Shown: positions 6,366-7,179 of the stretch, in pieces
How the letters are laid out: the number at the start of each line of letters is the position of its first letter
Position numbering within the stretch: position 1 is the first letter of the stretch
NCBI GenBank assembly: GCA_027443745.1
Contig: DAIAZB010000509.1
Span: 1 to 7,179, forward strand
Direction of reading: 5' to 3'
DNA: 7,179 bases
Source of the DNA: Thiomonas sp.
GTDB taxonomy: Bacteria > Pseudomonadota > Gammaproteobacteria > Burkholderiales > Burkholderiaceae
The notes under the pieces: model-generated
The model's input: the letters and a program-made list of their open reading frames with translations, nothing else
The model's database searches: none
What the model was told of the DNA's origin: nothing
Position numbers and translations under genes: made by a program

Positions 6366-7179
6366 ATGCCAAGTTCCGCCCTCGTCTGGTTCAAGCGCGA
6401 CCTGCGCGTGGTCGATCACGCCGCGCTGCACGCCGCCAGCGCCTGCGATGCCGCGGCCGCGGTGTACGTGGTCGAGCCGCAGTGGCTGGACAGCCCGGAA
6501 TGCGATGCGCAGCACCTGGCTTTCGCCGCCTCCAGCGTTGCGGCGCTGCGTGCCGAGCTGGCCGCGCTCGGCCTGCCGCTGCTGCTGCGCTACGGCGACC
6601 TGCCCGAGGTGTTCGACGCGCTGCACCGCAGCTATGCCTTCACCCACCTGTTCAGCCATGAAGAAACCGGCCCCGGCTGGAGCTATGCGCGTGACCTGCG
6701 CGTGGCGGCCTGGTGCCGGCAGCACGGGGTGCAATGGCAGGAATGGCCGCAGACCGGCGTGGTGCGAAGGCTGGACAACCGTGCCGGCTGGGCTGCGCGC
6801 TGGCAGCGGCGCATGGACGCGCCCTTGCTGCCGGCTCCCGCCGGGTTTCGCGCGCATGGCGGGCTGGATGCAGGCGCCTGGCCGCAGGCGCAGGTGCGCC
6901 AGCGGCCGGCGTTGCAGACCGCGTCCCGGCCGATTCCGCCGGGCGGCGCTCATGCCGCGCTGGACACGCTGCACAGCTTCTTGCAAGGGCGCGGCGCGCA
7001 CTACCGCAAAGACTTGTCCAGCCCCTTGAGCGCCGAGTCCGGCTGCTCGCGCCTGAGCGCGCATCTGGCTTTCGGCACCTTGTCCGTGCGGCAGGTGCAC
7101 CAGGCCACCGAAGCGCGCATCGCCGCGCTCAAACAAAGCGCCGGCCCGCAGGAGCGCAGCTTCGCGTACCACTTGCGCG
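6366..7179 (+). CDS. Cryptochrome/deoxyribodipyrimidine photolyase family protein (3' end cut by window edge)
   Basis: A flavoprotein of the photolyase/cryptochrome family, expected to repair UV pyrimidine dimers using light. 271 codons are visible and the frame leaves the window open; full-length members are usually 450-520 residues, so about half the FAD-binding domain is missing. The N-terminus ALVWFKRDLRVVDHAAL (5-21) is the classic start of the alpha/beta antenna domain. SHEETGPGWSYARD (97-110) is the conserved antenna-domain loop. The beginning of the FAD domain is seen as YRKDLSSPLSAESGCSRLSA (213-232), continuing as HLAFGTLSVRQV. The start at 6366 fits the usual family N-terminus. An in-frame ATG at 6321 would add 15 residues (MGRRRDHCRAGKITA) and has a better Shine-Dalgarno (GGAG 6311-6314), so the true start is open. 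Whether it is a CPD photolyase or a cryptochrome-like member cannot be told from this half. Confidence 0.93.
   Translation, partial: MPSSALVWFKRDLRVVDHAALHAASACDAAAAVYVVEPQWLDSPECDAQHLAFAASSVAALRAELAALGLPLLLRYGDLPEVFDALHRSYAFTHLFSHEETGPGWSYARDLRVAAWCRQHGVQWQEWPQTGVVRRLDNRAGWAARWQRRMDAPLLPAPAGFRAHGGLDAGAWPQAQVRQRPALQTASRPIPPGGAHAALDTLHSFLQGRGAHYRKDLSSPLSAESGCSRLSAHLAFGTLSVRQVHQATEARIAALKQSAGPQERSFAYHLR

Noticed and set aside
5624..7029. Long plus-strand open frames opposite the SDR gene and overlapping the photolyase gene
   Set aside because: They are Arg/Pro/Ala-rich, lack any recognisable domain and are shadows of genes with clear motifs in other frames.
4869..7172. A 767-codon open frame on the minus strand spanning three genes
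   Set aside because: Only its last 140 codons (from 5291) are a real gene, arfB. The rest reads low-complexity Arg/Gly/Ala-rich protein antisense to the photolyase gene and out of frame with the SDR gene, as expected from high-GC DNA with few stops.

Overview
The window looks like part of a high-GC betaproteobacterial chromosome, probably Burkholderiales. I base this on protein style and codon use from reading alone, not on a database search. It has two parts that differ clearly in base composition.

Region A (1-4768, moderate GC) is a catabolic locus. Three genes run leftward on the minus strand: an MFS transporter of the anion:cation symporter type (3611-2301), an Asp/Glu-racemase / maleate-isomerase / arylmalonate-decarboxylase superfamily enzyme (2190-1351), and a dihydropyrimidinase/D-hydantoinase-type cyclic amidohydrolase (1354 to beyond base 1, so its C-terminus is missing). 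The two enzyme genes overlap by four bases (ATGA). A GntR-family regulator with an FCD domain is divergently transcribed (4070-4768, plus). The 458-bp gap between regulator and transporter contains repeated TGTCAACA/TGTTGACA boxes, which fit the GT-NN-AC operator form of FadR-type GntR regulators. The simplest reading is a substrate-inducible operon: take up an organic anion, open a cyclic imide or ureide ring, and process the product or substrate with the racemase-superfamily enzyme. The substrate cannot be read from the sequence.

Region B (about 4800-7179, clearly higher GC) looks like core chromosome. On the minus strand an SDR-fold protein (6082-5294) is followed after two bases by arfB, the GGQ-domain ribosome-rescue peptidyl-tRNA hydrolase (5291-4869). 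Divergent from them on the plus strand is a cryptochrome/photolyase-family gene (6366 to beyond the right edge).

The points most worth a second look are these. The racemase-superfamily enzyme has Gly-Thr-Ser where two-cysteine racemases and isomerases have their first catalytic Cys, yet keeps the second Cys and the active-site Tyr and Asn. The SDR protein lacks the YxxxK catalytic pair. The operator-like array lies in the divergent intergenic region. A perfect 9-bp hairpin lies between transporter and enzyme genes. I saw no RNA genes, CRISPR arrays, insertion sequences or phage genes.
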